A stretch of 10,472 nt of DNA. Source: an uncultured Clostridia bacterium (GTDB lineage: Bacteria > Bacillota > Clostridia > UBA1381). Positions 1 to 7,185 of the stretch are shown piece after piece; positions within the stretch are counted from its first letter, which is position 1, and each line of letters starts with the position of its first letter. The notes beneath the pieces were generated by a model. The model was not told the DNA's origin. It ran no database searches and saw only the letters and a list, made by a program, of their open reading frames with translations. Position numbers and translations under genes: made by a program. Location: assembly GCA_934454745.1 (NCBI GenBank), contig CAKSGP010000027.1:1-10472 (forward strand), in the 5' to 3' direction.

Positions 1-413
1 GCTTGACGGAAGTCATAGAGTCAAGAGGTACACAACGAGTTGACATATGGATTTCAATGCTTGATGCAATAAAAAATTCCACATGGGAACTTTTTTGCGG
101 AAGGGGCATCAACTCATATCATGAAATGATGAAAGACGGAAAGTTGGTGCAAGTGGTAGCACACAATCAGTTTATACAATCACTGTATAATCAAGGATTG
201 TTCGGCTGTATAAGTTTTGTAATTATGTCTGTTTCTGCGATATTCAGAAATATTAAAAAGCGAGCATACATTTCTGCTGCAATGCTCGGCACGCTTGCTC
301 TTGCAATGTCCCTTTCGATAAATCCAAGCATTAAGGCATTTTGGAATTTGCTGATATATTCGGCTTTTACATTAAATATAACTAATAACCAAAAGGAGGT
401 TGATTCTATATGA
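1..413 (+). CDS. O-antigen polymerase/ligase-like membrane protein (Wzy/WaaL type), C-terminal part
   Basis: This is the 3' end of a gene whose start lies before the window; codons are in phase from base 3 and about 136 residues are visible. Members of this family are multi-span membrane proteins that join lipid-linked repeat units into polymer (Wzy) or transfer polymer to an acceptor (WaaL and relatives). The visible part has the usual late extracytoplasmic loop: an Arg-rich start (SRGTQRVDIW), a Gly-rich turn (CGRGINSYH) and the HNQFIQSLYNQGLFG segment, where the His-Asn followed by a G-x-x-G helix start is typical of the Wzy_C region. Hydrophobic segments follow at about residues 66-82, 90-107 and 112-126 of the visible part. 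The stop overlaps the next start as ATGA, so translation is likely coupled. Polymerase fits the operon better than ligase, but the two cannot be separated from this fragment. Confidence 0.8.
   Translation, partial: LTEVIESRGTQRVDIWISMLDAIKNSTWELFCGRGINSYHEMMKDGKLVQVVAHNQFIQSLYNQGLFGCISFVIMSVSAIFRNIKKRAYISAAMLGTLALAMSLSINPSIKAFWNLLIYSAFTLNITNNQKEVDSI
392..400 (+). promoter_or_regulatory. Ribosome binding site for the gene at 410
   Basis: AAAGGAGGT lies inside the last codons of the preceding gene, 9 bases before the ATG at 410. It is a near-perfect match to the 16S rRNA tail and supports this start even though the ATG overlaps the upstream stop. Confidence 0.8.
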
Positions 414-1879
414 AGCTTGATGACAAAGCAATAACGGAAAATCATAGTGTTGATAATGAAGCTGCTGACACAGCGGAATATTTGAATAATGTATCCGAAG
501 CTGATGACGGTCTGATAAAAATGCCAAAGGCTACATACAGCTATTCGCTTATATGCCTAATTATTATTGCGGTTGTTGCAGCTGTTTATGTTATAGCAAT
601 TAACTCAAATTCTGCATACACAACCATTTTGGCATCTTTTTCCGAAATAGCGGACGGACACAATCCGGATAGTTCTCCTTTCGAGATTTATGAAGTGCTG
701 AGTGATGAGGTTTTAAAGAGTGCCTGTGATAAGCTTGATAATAAGGTAGATCCGGAAACACTTAAAAAGCATATTTCCGTTACAGGCATAACTACCGACG
801 GAACATTTAACACAATCAGACAAAAGGTACTTGACGGAAATGATACATATTCATATTTTCCGTCAAGATATACAATAACATACTCAATTGTTTCAGACTC
901 AATTGCGGCAGACGGTGTTTTTGCTTCAATAGCAGCAGTTTTTAAGCAATTAGCAATGCCGTCAAAAACAAAAATACTGCAATGTGTGGCGGACAGCTAC
1001 AAAGAGTATTATGAAAACAACTATGTATTAACAAGCGAAGTATTTGATATTGACTGGTCAAAAACCAAATCGCTTGATTATTTCAACAGAGCAAGCGAAA
1101 TAAATAATATCTTAAACCGCATAAGCCGGTACTTGGGAAAGCGATACGATGAGGATGTAGAGTTTGTTTCAAAAGACGGAGTGAGTTTTGGAGATCTCAA
1201 GGATGAAGCTGCCGGAATAATGCAAAACGATATCGACTCATATAAATCCTTTGTTATTCAAAACGGTATCACTTCTGACAGGGACAAGCTTTTGAAGCAA
1301 TTCAGATATGTATTAAATACAAACAATGATCAGGCAGTAAGAAGTCGCGGTGAATATGCAATTATGTTAGACGGTATTTCTATATACGATCCCAGCATAA
1401 CTAAGGTTGTATTTATTCCTGCGCTTGACTCTGAAAATGTGTTTTACATGAATAGAACAAAAATAGGCATAGATTATTTGACTGAAGACGCAAGCAAAGC
1501 AAATTTGGCAGGTGATGAGGCAGAGAATAATGCGCATTACTATGAATATCTTATCAGTCAATTCGGAAATGTCACAAACAGCGAGGATTGGATATTAAAA
1601 GCTGCCGATAAAAGATGTGAGGAGATTATATCAAAAGTAAACGATTTTTGTGAGAGAGCTGTTGCCGTAAATGATGAATATATAAGCAGTGTTTCCTATG
1701 AAGGAGTTGAAATAAGTAGCATAAGTTACGGTCAGGGACTTATTCCTTCTGCTGTTGCAATAGCTAAAATAACTGTAATATGGGCGTCGGTACTGTATGT
1801 ATTATGGCTTGCCTGCTCTGTTTTACAAAAAAAGAAGAGAGCTTGGAAGGAGGGAAAATATACCGATGTCAATTCGTGA
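410..1879 (+). CDS. Chain-length regulator-like (Wzz/PCP-type) membrane protein, first of a tandem pair
   Basis: The protein has 489 residues: an acidic cytoplasmic N-terminus of about 44 residues, one membrane segment (about 45-64), an extracytoplasmic domain of about 380 residues, a second membrane segment (about 446-473) and a short basic tail (QKKKRAWK). This is the layout of polysaccharide co-polymerases, which control chain length together with the Wzy polymerase. After the first membrane segment, the stretch FEIYEVLSDEVLKSACDKL and a following strand-like region resemble the Wzz N-terminal domain. It aligns by eye with the next protein: DYF near 223-225 against DYY, the G-x-S-x-x-DL motif at 257-263, and N-G-I-T at 285-288. 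The central domain has no family I recognise. It ends 14 bases inside the next gene. No Walker motifs are present, so it is not a fused tyrosine kinase. The co-polymerase role is inferred from layout and context. Confidence 0.65.
   Translation: MKLDDKAITENHSVDNEAADTAEYLNNVSEADDGLIKMPKATYSYSLICLIIIAVVAAVYVIAINSNSAYTTILASFSEIADGHNPDSSPFEIYEVLSDEVLKSACDKLDNKVDPETLKKHISVTGITTDGTFNTIRQKVLDGNDTYSYFPSRYTITYSIVSDSIAADGVFASIAAVFKQLAMPSKTKILQCVADSYKEYYENNYVLTSEVFDIDWSKTKSLDYFNRASEINNILNRISRYLGKRYDEDVEFVSKDGVSFGDLKDEAAGIMQNDIDSYKSFVIQNGITSDRDKLLKQFRYVLNTNNDQAVRSRGEYAIMLDGISIYDPSITKVVFIPALDSENVFYMNRTKIGIDYLTEDASKANLAGDEAENNAHYYEYLISQFGNVTNSEDWILKAADKRCEEIISKVNDFCERAVAVNDEYISSVSYEGVEISSISYGQGLIPSAVAIAKITVIWASVLYVLWLACSVLQKKKRAWKEGKYTDVNS
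1847..1854 (+). promoter_or_regulatory. Ribosome binding site that sets the start at 1866
   Basis: AAGGAGGG is 11 bases before the ATG at 1866. The same frame is open from an ATG at 1797, but that start would add 23 residues overlapping the membrane-anchor coding region of the previous gene and has no comparable site before it. The ATG at 1866 is therefore preferred. Confidence 0.75.
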
Positions 1880-3224
1880 TTTTATAAGCAGCATATTAGA
1901 CCACAAGAGAATATTTGCATTTTTGATTGCTCTTTCGGTTGTACTTTGCTCAATCGGTTTAAAATTGACGGAAAGTCATACAGCAGAAATCATTATAAAA
2001 TATATATGTGACTCTGCGGAAGAAGGTCTGACCGAAAACGGACAAAAGATAAATCCGTATGAGATAAACAGCTCACTTGTTGTAAAAAATGCAGTATCCG
2101 CTCTTGGTTTAAAAAACACAAATATTGAGGGTATTTGTCGAAATATTACGGTTACTCCCATTATCCCGACCTCCGAGCAGGAGAAATATGCTTCATGGAT
2201 AGAAAAGTTTTCAGATTATGAGAAAAATGAAGATGAGAAAAAAAGCACAGTGTATTACTCTGTAAAATATACATCACCGGTCGGCAAGGATTACGCAAAG
2301 CGTATGCTGAGTGCTGTTATTAGTCAGTACCGTTTGTTTTATGTTGGAAAATATACATATAGCAACGATATTACACAGCTCTCCGGTGAAACTGTCATGC
2401 AGTATGATTATTACGATACAGTGGATATGCTGCGCGAAAAAATCAAATCCAATATAGACTACCTTTCAAGAATTTCTTCTGCGGATAATGATTACCGTTC
2501 TCCGCACACAGGATATTCACTTTTGGACTTGGCAGCAGAATATAAGTCACTGTCCGAGCAGGATCTGTCTGTTGCGGAACGTATGATTGTTGAAAACGGT
2601 ATAACAAAAAACGCTTGGTATCTGAGAAATTCGCTTCAAAATAAAGCGACAGAATCGCAGTATGATATTGAACTGAATAATAAAAAAGCGGAAACGCAAA
2701 GAAATCTTATGAGCGTTTATTCCGAAAAAAACGAGCAGTATTTATGGGATAAAAACAACAGAAATGAAGATGAGAACAGCGAGAGCTCACAGGTGCGTGA
2801 AAATGTTGAGCGTGACAAGGTATATGCTCAGACAAAATCGGTATACGACAATCTTGTTTTGGATTATGTTAAATACCGTACCGACTCATTAAACGCAGAT
2901 ATTGATAAACAGCGTTACGAAAATGATATAAACAGTTTCCCGGATGGTTTTTCAAACAAAGAACTGCAAGACGAGCTTGAAAAGAGATTGGCAGACACCT
3001 GTGAGAAATACAACAATTTATATGCGCTTACCAAGAGTACAATAGAGGATTACAATACATACAAATCAGCAAAAAGCATTGAATGTATTTCGGGAGTTGT
3101 GTCCCACAAATCAACAAGCACAGTGTTCTATTATGCGGTAAGCATTATTTTAGCTCTGATGCTGGGCGTTGTATTAAGCGTTCTTTTAATGTATTTAAGA
3201 AAAAAGGATACCGACGATGAATAA
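1866..3224 (+). CDS. Chain-length determinant (Wzz/PCP-type) membrane protein, second of a tandem pair
   Basis: The protein has 452 residues from the preferred start. It has a short cytoplasmic N-terminus, a membrane segment at about 15-33, a Wzz-like domain directly after it (the AEIIIKYICDS strand, then a short linker to a helix with the pattern I-N-x-S-L-V-V-K-N-A-V-S-A-L-G-L), a long mostly helical, probably coiled-coil region (about 240-390, rich in Glu, Lys, Gln and Asn), and a second membrane segment at about 421-445 followed by a charged tail. This matches polysaccharide co-polymerases that set polymer length with Wzy. It lacks both a fused kinase domain and the proline-rich stretch usually seen before the second membrane segment. 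Shared motifs with the preceding protein (DYY at 181-183, G-Y-S-L-L-D-L at 216-222, N-G-I-T at 244-247) suggest the two are old paralogues. It overlaps the next gene by 8 bases. Confidence 0.75.
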   Translation: MSIRDFISSILDHKRIFAFLIALSVVLCSIGLKLTESHTAEIIIKYICDSAEEGLTENGQKINPYEINSSLVVKNAVSALGLKNTNIEGICRNITVTPIIPTSEQEKYASWIEKFSDYEKNEDEKKSTVYYSVKYTSPVGKDYAKRMLSAVISQYRLFYVGKYTYSNDITQLSGETVMQYDYYDTVDMLREKIKSNIDYLSRISSADNDYRSPHTGYSLLDLAAEYKSLSEQDLSVAERMIVENGITKNAWYLRNSLQNKATESQYDIELNNKKAETQRNLMSVYSEKNEQYLWDKNNRNEDENSESSQVRENVERDKVYAQTKSVYDNLVLDYVKYRTDSLNADIDKQRYENDINSFPDGFSNKELQDELEKRLADTCEKYNNLYALTKSTIEDYNTYKSAKSIECISGVVSHKSTSTVFYYAVSIILALMLGVVLSVLLMYLRKKDTDDE

Positions 3225-4245
3225 TATAAAACTCAAATTATGCGGTTACTTTGACAGTAACTTCGGCGATGACTATATGCAGAAAATCGTCATACATAAT
3301 ATGCCGGAATATGATTTTTATATAGACAAGCGTTGCATGATATCGCCCATTGTGCTTGAAGAAAGCAACGTAAAAGTAAAAGAAACTGATGAAATACGGA
3401 ATTTGCCCAAGCTTATGGTGACGGGTTCGGGTTTTATGGTTAACTCAAGACAGGTATTAAAGTATGAAATCCTTTGGTTTTTGACATCAAAGCATATAGC
3501 GGATTACTGTATAGGCTGTAACATCGAACCCTTTAAAAGCAGATTATCAGAATGGCTGGTTATCCAAAAGTTGAAGAAATTCAAATACATAATCTGCCGC
3601 GACAAAAGAAGTCTTGAATGGTTTAAAAAAAATTGTCCTAAGCTGGACTCTGTACATATGCCGGATATCCTGTTTTCCTTTCCGCATTCGTGGCTGCCCG
3701 AAAAAACTTCTGATAATAAGCTCGGTATTGCACTTATGCACCGAAGCGATGACAGCACTGATAACGCCTATTATAAGGCTATGGCAAAGATTGCGGATTT
3801 TTGGATACAAACAACCGGAAAGAACGTTGTGCTTATGGCTTTTGATACAGGAACGGAAGATGATGTGTTTGCCTGTGAATGTGTAAAATCTATGATGAAG
3901 TATAGGGATATGGCGGAGATTGTAAAGCACGGCAGTCACGGAGAAATATTAAATGCATATGCTTCATGCTCAAAAATAGTAGGCGCAAGATTTCACTCAG
4001 CTGTGCTTGCAATGAAAATGAATATAGATTTTTATCCGATAATCTATCGTAACAAAATGCGAAATCTGATATCCGATATGCAATACCCCGTTAAGGGATG
4101 CGACATATCCGATATAGATACAGAAAGTATAATAGAGTTTTTAAACTGCGAAAGAGTTGATTTTAAAATTGATAAGGCATATGAGCTGCAAGCGGAAAAC
4201 AGCTTTATGCTATTAAAAAAACATATAAAGGAAGAATCGAAGTGA
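3217..4245 (+). CDS. Polysaccharide pyruvyl transferase family protein
   Basis: The protein has 342 residues, soluble and without a signal peptide, so it should act in the cytoplasm on lipid-linked or nucleotide-linked sugars. The family transfers pyruvate from phosphoenolpyruvate to a sugar as a ketal (CsaB, WcaK and relatives). Visible family marks are the N-terminal YFDSNFGDDYM at 11-21 (the usual G-N-x-G-D-E type loop), a central strand with a G-S-G-F motif at 70-73, CRDKRSLEWF at 127-136 (the common R-D-x-x-S feature), M-P-D at 148-150, and G-A-R-F-H-S at 256-261, whose His is the conserved C-terminal residue. The length is ordinary for the family. It overlaps the gene before by 8 bases, with a modest AAGGA 8 bases ahead of the ATG. 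The acceptor sugar cannot be told from sequence, and some family members may not act on pyruvate. Confidence 0.85.
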   Translation: MNNIKLKLCGYFDSNFGDDYMQKIVIHNMPEYDFYIDKRCMISPIVLEESNVKVKETDEIRNLPKLMVTGSGFMVNSRQVLKYEILWFLTSKHIADYCIGCNIEPFKSRLSEWLVIQKLKKFKYIICRDKRSLEWFKKNCPKLDSVHMPDILFSFPHSWLPEKTSDNKLGIALMHRSDDSTDNAYYKAMAKIADFWIQTTGKNVVLMAFDTGTEDDVFACECVKSMMKYRDMAEIVKHGSHGEILNAYASCSKIVGARFHSAVLAMKMNIDFYPIIYRNKMRNLISDMQYPVKGCDISDIDTESIIEFLNCERVDFKIDKAYELQAENSFMLLKKHIKEESK

Positions 4246-4251
4246 TACGAA

Positions 4252-4947
4252 ATGGAAACTATGAAGATTACAGAAACCGCCTTAAATACAAATAAGGTTA
4301 TAATGCCGTTTGATCGGCCGGATATTGAATATGACGTGGAGAAAATAACGGAGCTTCCGTCAAAGCCTGTATATGCCTTTGTAAAACGGCTTTTTGATAT
4401 TACAGTTTCTATGATAGGTATCCTACTTCTTTTGCTTCCTATGCTCATTGCTTATATCGGCATAGCGACAACATCAAAGGGAAATCCGATATACAAACAG
4501 GAACGCCTTGGGTTAAACGGCAAGCGGTTTTACATATACAAATTCCGCACAATGTATGAAAACGCCGAAGCAAACGGCGCTCAATGGTCAAGAGGTGAAG
4601 ATGACGAGAGAATAACACCGATCGGAAAGGTTTTGCGCCGGACAAAATTTGATGAGATACCACAGCTTTTCAACTGTCTTATAGGAAATTTATCCATCGT
4701 AGGACCGCGCCCCGAAAGAGAGATATTCTATAATTGCTTTGAAACATATGTCCACGGTTTTTCTCAAAGATTGCTTGTGAAACCGGGTATCACGGGACTG
4801 GCGCAAATAAAGGGCGGATATTTTCTTAAACCTGAAGAAAAAATCATTTACGATATTGAATACATAAAAACACGTTCTCTGTGGACTGATTTTAAAATAC
4901 TGTTATCAACCGTATCTGTCGTTATACGAGGTGATGGTTCAAAATAG
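4252..4947 (+). CDS. Initiating sugar transferase (undecaprenyl-phosphate phosphoglycosyl transferase, bacterial sugar transferase family)
   Basis: The protein has 231 residues. Enzymes of this family start repeat-unit synthesis by moving a sugar 1-phosphate from a UDP-sugar to undecaprenyl phosphate at the inner face of the membrane. The only hydrophobic segment, at about 49-72, follows K-R-L-F-D-I and fits the re-entrant helix of monotopic enzymes. The catalytic region carries Y-K-F-R-T-M at 96-101, the Asp-Glu dyad D124-E125 in T-K-F-D-E-I-P-Q, G-P-R-P at 141-144 and K-P-G-I-T-G at 167-172, all in the normal order. It is the short form, without the four-span N-terminal region of WbaP or WcaJ. 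The first ATG after the upstream stop is used. The nearest Shine-Dalgarno-like site, AAGGAAG at 4228-4234, is 17 bases away, longer than usual. The sugar transferred is unknown (galactose, glucose or an N-acetyl sugar are all possible). Confidence 0.92.
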   Translation: METMKITETALNTNKVIMPFDRPDIEYDVEKITELPSKPVYAFVKRLFDITVSMIGILLLLLPMLIAYIGIATTSKGNPIYKQERLGLNGKRFYIYKFRTMYENAEANGAQWSRGEDDERITPIGKVLRRTKFDEIPQLFNCLIGNLSIVGPRPEREIFYNCFETYVHGFSQRLLVKPGITGLAQIKGGYFLKPEEKIIYDIEYIKTRSLWTDFKILLSTVSVVIRGDGSK

Positions 4948-4967
4948 ATTAGACGAGGTTATACAAT

Positions 4968-6143
4968 ATGAAAAAAGTACTCTTTATAGCAACGGTTGTG
5001 AAAACTCACATTAGCGTGTTTCACCTGCCGTACATAAAAATGTTCAAGGAAAAAGGATATGAAACTGTTGTTGCGGCAAAAAATGACTATGAAAACGGTA
5101 TGCCGGACATTCCAAATTGTGATTGCTACATAGATATTCCTTTTGCAAGAAATCCTTTCAGCTTTCGCAATATAAAAGCATACAAAATGCTGAAAACACT
5201 CATAGACAACGGTGATTTTGATGTTGTTCAATGCAATACTCCCGTCGGAAGTGTTCTCGGCAGACTCGCAGCAAGAAAAGCAAGAAAAAAAGGAACAAAA
5301 GTAGTATATATTGCACATGGATTTCATTTCTTTAAAGGCAGTTCCATACTTTCATGGCTTATGTTTTATCCTGTTGAAAAGCTGTTGTCATATATCACAG
5401 ATGTACTTATCACGATAAATACTGAAGACTATGAAAGAGCATTAAAAAAGTTTCATGCGAAAACTATACTCCATATAAACGGAATTGGTGTAGGACTTAA
5501 TAAGATTGAAAGCTGTGTATCAGACAGACATAATATTCGAGCAGGGATAGGTATAAAAGACAACGAAATTATGCTTGTTTCTGTTGGAGAATTGATAAAC
5601 AGAAAAAATCACAAAACTATTCTGCAAGCAATATCAAAGCTTAATAATCCGTCTATTCATTATGTAATAGCCGGCTCTGGCGTGCTTAAAGATGAGCTTG
5701 AAAAGACAGTCGAAGAATTTGGACTGACGAACAATGTTCATATGCTTGGTTTTTGCACAAATGTAGGTGAAATACTGAAAGCAAGTGATATATTTTGTTT
5801 TCCTTCGTATCAGGAGGGACTGCCTGTTGCACTTATGGAAGCGATGGCGGCATCACTCCCTGTTGTAGTATCGAATATTCGAGGCAATACGGATTTAATT
5901 ATTCCGGATAAAGGAGGATTTTTATATTCCCCCAATGATATAAATGGGTTTGCCTACGGAATACAAAAGCTTGCCCAAAATCCTCAGCTTCGTCACAATA
6001 TGGGAGAATATAACAGAAAAAGTGTAAAAGCATATGATATAAATGTTGTAAAGGACAAGTTTGAAGAAGTTTATTTTCCTCATCAGAATGAAATTTCAAA
6101 TGAGGAAATATCAAAAAAAGACTTACCAATATCCAAATTATAA
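4968..6143 (+). CDS. Glycosyltransferase, GT4 family (GT-B fold)
   Basis: The protein has 391 residues in two Rossmann-like halves with no membrane segment. It adds one sugar from a nucleotide sugar to the growing lipid-linked repeat unit at the cytoplasmic face. The N-terminal acceptor half begins K-K-V-L-F-I-A-T-V-V-K-T-H and contains A-H-G-F-H-F-F-K-G at 116-124. The donor half opens with S-V-G-E-L-I-N-R-K-N-H-K at 205-216, the usual phosphate-binding Arg/Lys region, followed by A-G-S-G at 235-238 and the E-x7-E motif at E283 and E291 (EGLPVALME). It resembles EpsD/CapM-type capsule glycosyltransferases. The site GAGG at 4955-4958 is 9 bases before the ATG, and the gene sits 20 bases after the sugar transferase. 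It ends with two stop codons in a row (TAATAA). The family is clear, while donor and linkage are not. Confidence 0.9.
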   Translation: MKKVLFIATVVKTHISVFHLPYIKMFKEKGYETVVAAKNDYENGMPDIPNCDCYIDIPFARNPFSFRNIKAYKMLKTLIDNGDFDVVQCNTPVGSVLGRLAARKARKKGTKVVYIAHGFHFFKGSSILSWLMFYPVEKLLSYITDVLITINTEDYERALKKFHAKTILHINGIGVGLNKIESCVSDRHNIRAGIGIKDNEIMLVSVGELINRKNHKTILQAISKLNNPSIHYVIAGSGVLKDELEKTVEEFGLTNNVHMLGFCTNVGEILKASDIFCFPSYQEGLPVALMEAMAASLPVVVSNIRGNTDLIIPDKGGFLYSPNDINGFAYGIQKLAQNPQLRHNMGEYNRKSVKAYDINVVKDKFEEVYFPHQNEISNEEISKKDLPISKL

Positions 6144-6163
6144 TAAGTGCAAGAACTATGTTT

Positions 6164-6169
6164 TATAAT
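6164..6169 (+). promoter_or_regulatory. Possible internal promoter, -10 box only
   Basis: TATAAT is a perfect -10 hexamer inside the 55-base gap between two glycosyltransferase genes, the widest gap within the operon. No convincing -35 box lies 16-18 bases upstream, and AT-rich gaps produce this hexamer by chance. It is recorded as a weak candidate for an internal start that would drive the last two glycosyltransferase genes. Confidence 0.2.
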
Positions 6170-6182
6170 TACATAAATAATT

Positions 6183-6191
6183 AAAGGAGGT
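6183..6191 (+). promoter_or_regulatory. Ribosome binding site for the GT2 gene at 6199
   Basis: AAAGGAGGT, 7 bases before the ATG. It is one of the strongest sites in the operon and comes after the widest internal gap, consistent with independent initiation here and not coupling to the gene before. Confidence 0.8.
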
Positions 6192-6198
6192 TAGAAAG

Positions 6199-7185
6199 AT
6201 GAATTGCAGTTATTACGAATACAGTTTTATAGTGCCGGTCTATAACACAGAAAAATATGTCGGCAAATGCATAGAAAGCATTTTAAAGCAAGGCGAATGC
6301 TGCGAATTGATTTTAGTGGATGACGGTTCGACAGATTCCTCGGGTAATATCTGCGATTTTTATGCCCGACAGTATGAACGAATAAAAGTATTTCACAACA
6401 AAAATTCCGGTCCCGGAGCAGCAAGAAATTTCGGGCTTGATAAGGCGTCCGGAAACTATGTTATATTTGTTGATTCGGATGATTATGTAAGCAATGGTTT
6501 AATAGAATATCTTGACCGTGGATATGCTGACAGATCAGCAGACCTTATATTTTTCAATATTATAAAAAAGTTTTCTGATGGCAGACTTGAACCTATGGCA
6601 GAAGGACTTAAAAAAGATGAAATTTATGGAAAACCCATGAATAAAGTTTTAAAGGTAATATCTGAATGTTCAAAATTCCCTGCAAGCTTTGGAGGAAAGA
6701 TAATAAAAAGAGATGTTCTGATAAAAAACAATATTAGATTTAAAGAAGGTATTGTAGGCGAAGATATAGATTGGACACTACAGCTTGTATGCAGTATAAA
6801 CTCTGCCGATGTATATCCGGAAGAAAGTTATTATTATCGTATATCACCCGGCACACGGCGTTCGTATGGTAGTGTTAAAAGTATGTGTGACCACTTAGGT
6901 GTTTTAGAAGAATGGACGGAAAAAGCAAAAGAGAAAACAACTAATAAATATATTTTATCCTTCCTTTCCTACCAATACGCCGTTTTTTTACCGTTTTACG
7001 GTTCATTGTCGACGGAAGAAAGAGTGCCATACACAAAAAGAATAAAAAAATTGCGTTTTCTGCTTTCTTACGGAAAGACAAAGAAAATTAAACTTATAAG
7101 GCTTGCGGTTAGTCTGCTTGGAATAAATGGAGCGTCAAAGCTTCTTTACAGATATGTTATGAAAAGAGATGAAGCAAATGCATGA
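6199..7185 (+). CDS. Glycosyltransferase, GT2 family (GT-A fold)
   Basis: The protein has 328 residues. It should add a sugar from a nucleotide sugar to the lipid-linked repeat unit, with inversion at the anomeric carbon as usual for GT2. The N-terminus reads S-F-I-V-P-V-Y-N-T-E-K-Y, then L-V-D-D-G-S-T-D at 39-46, the G-P-G-A-A-R-N segment at 71-77, and the metal-binding D-S-D-D at 92-95. The catalytic-base region is G-E-D-x-x-W at 187-192, with D189 the likely base. It resembles EpsJ-type enzymes. The C-terminal third is basic and helical, and may touch the membrane. A strong site, AAAGGAGGT at 6183-6191, lies 7 bases before the ATG. The end overlaps the following gene by up to 17 bases. Substrate cannot be told. 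Confidence 0.92.
   Translation: MNCSYYEYSFIVPVYNTEKYVGKCIESILKQGECCELILVDDGSTDSSGNICDFYARQYERIKVFHNKNSGPGAARNFGLDKASGNYVIFVDSDDYVSNGLIEYLDRGYADRSADLIFFNIIKKFSDGRLEPMAEGLKKDEIYGKPMNKVLKVISECSKFPASFGGKIIKRDVLIKNNIRFKEGIVGEDIDWTLQLVCSINSADVYPEESYYYRISPGTRRSYGSVKSMCDHLGVLEEWTEKAKEKTTNKYILSFLSYQYAVFLPFYGSLSTEERVPYTKRIKKLRFLLSYGKTKKIKLIRLAVSLLGINGASKLLYRYVMKRDEANA

Noticed and set aside
1797..1865. Upstream ATG start for the second co-polymerase-like gene
   Set aside because: It has no ribosome binding site and would overlap the previous gene's membrane segment by 83 bases. The ATG at 1866 has AAGGAGGG in front.
3614..3886. Second + strand frame of 90 codons inside the pyruvyltransferase gene
   Set aside because: It is an internal frame overlap with basic, unstructured product, explained by the codon content of the real gene.
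3547..3939. Minus-strand open frame of 130 codons
   Set aside because: It is opposite the pyruvyltransferase gene, which has family motifs across the same stretch. The product has no family features.
4044..4448. Minus-strand open frame of 134 codons spanning a gene junction
   Set aside because: It crosses the end of the pyruvyltransferase and start of the sugar transferase genes. No ribosome binding site or domain supports it.
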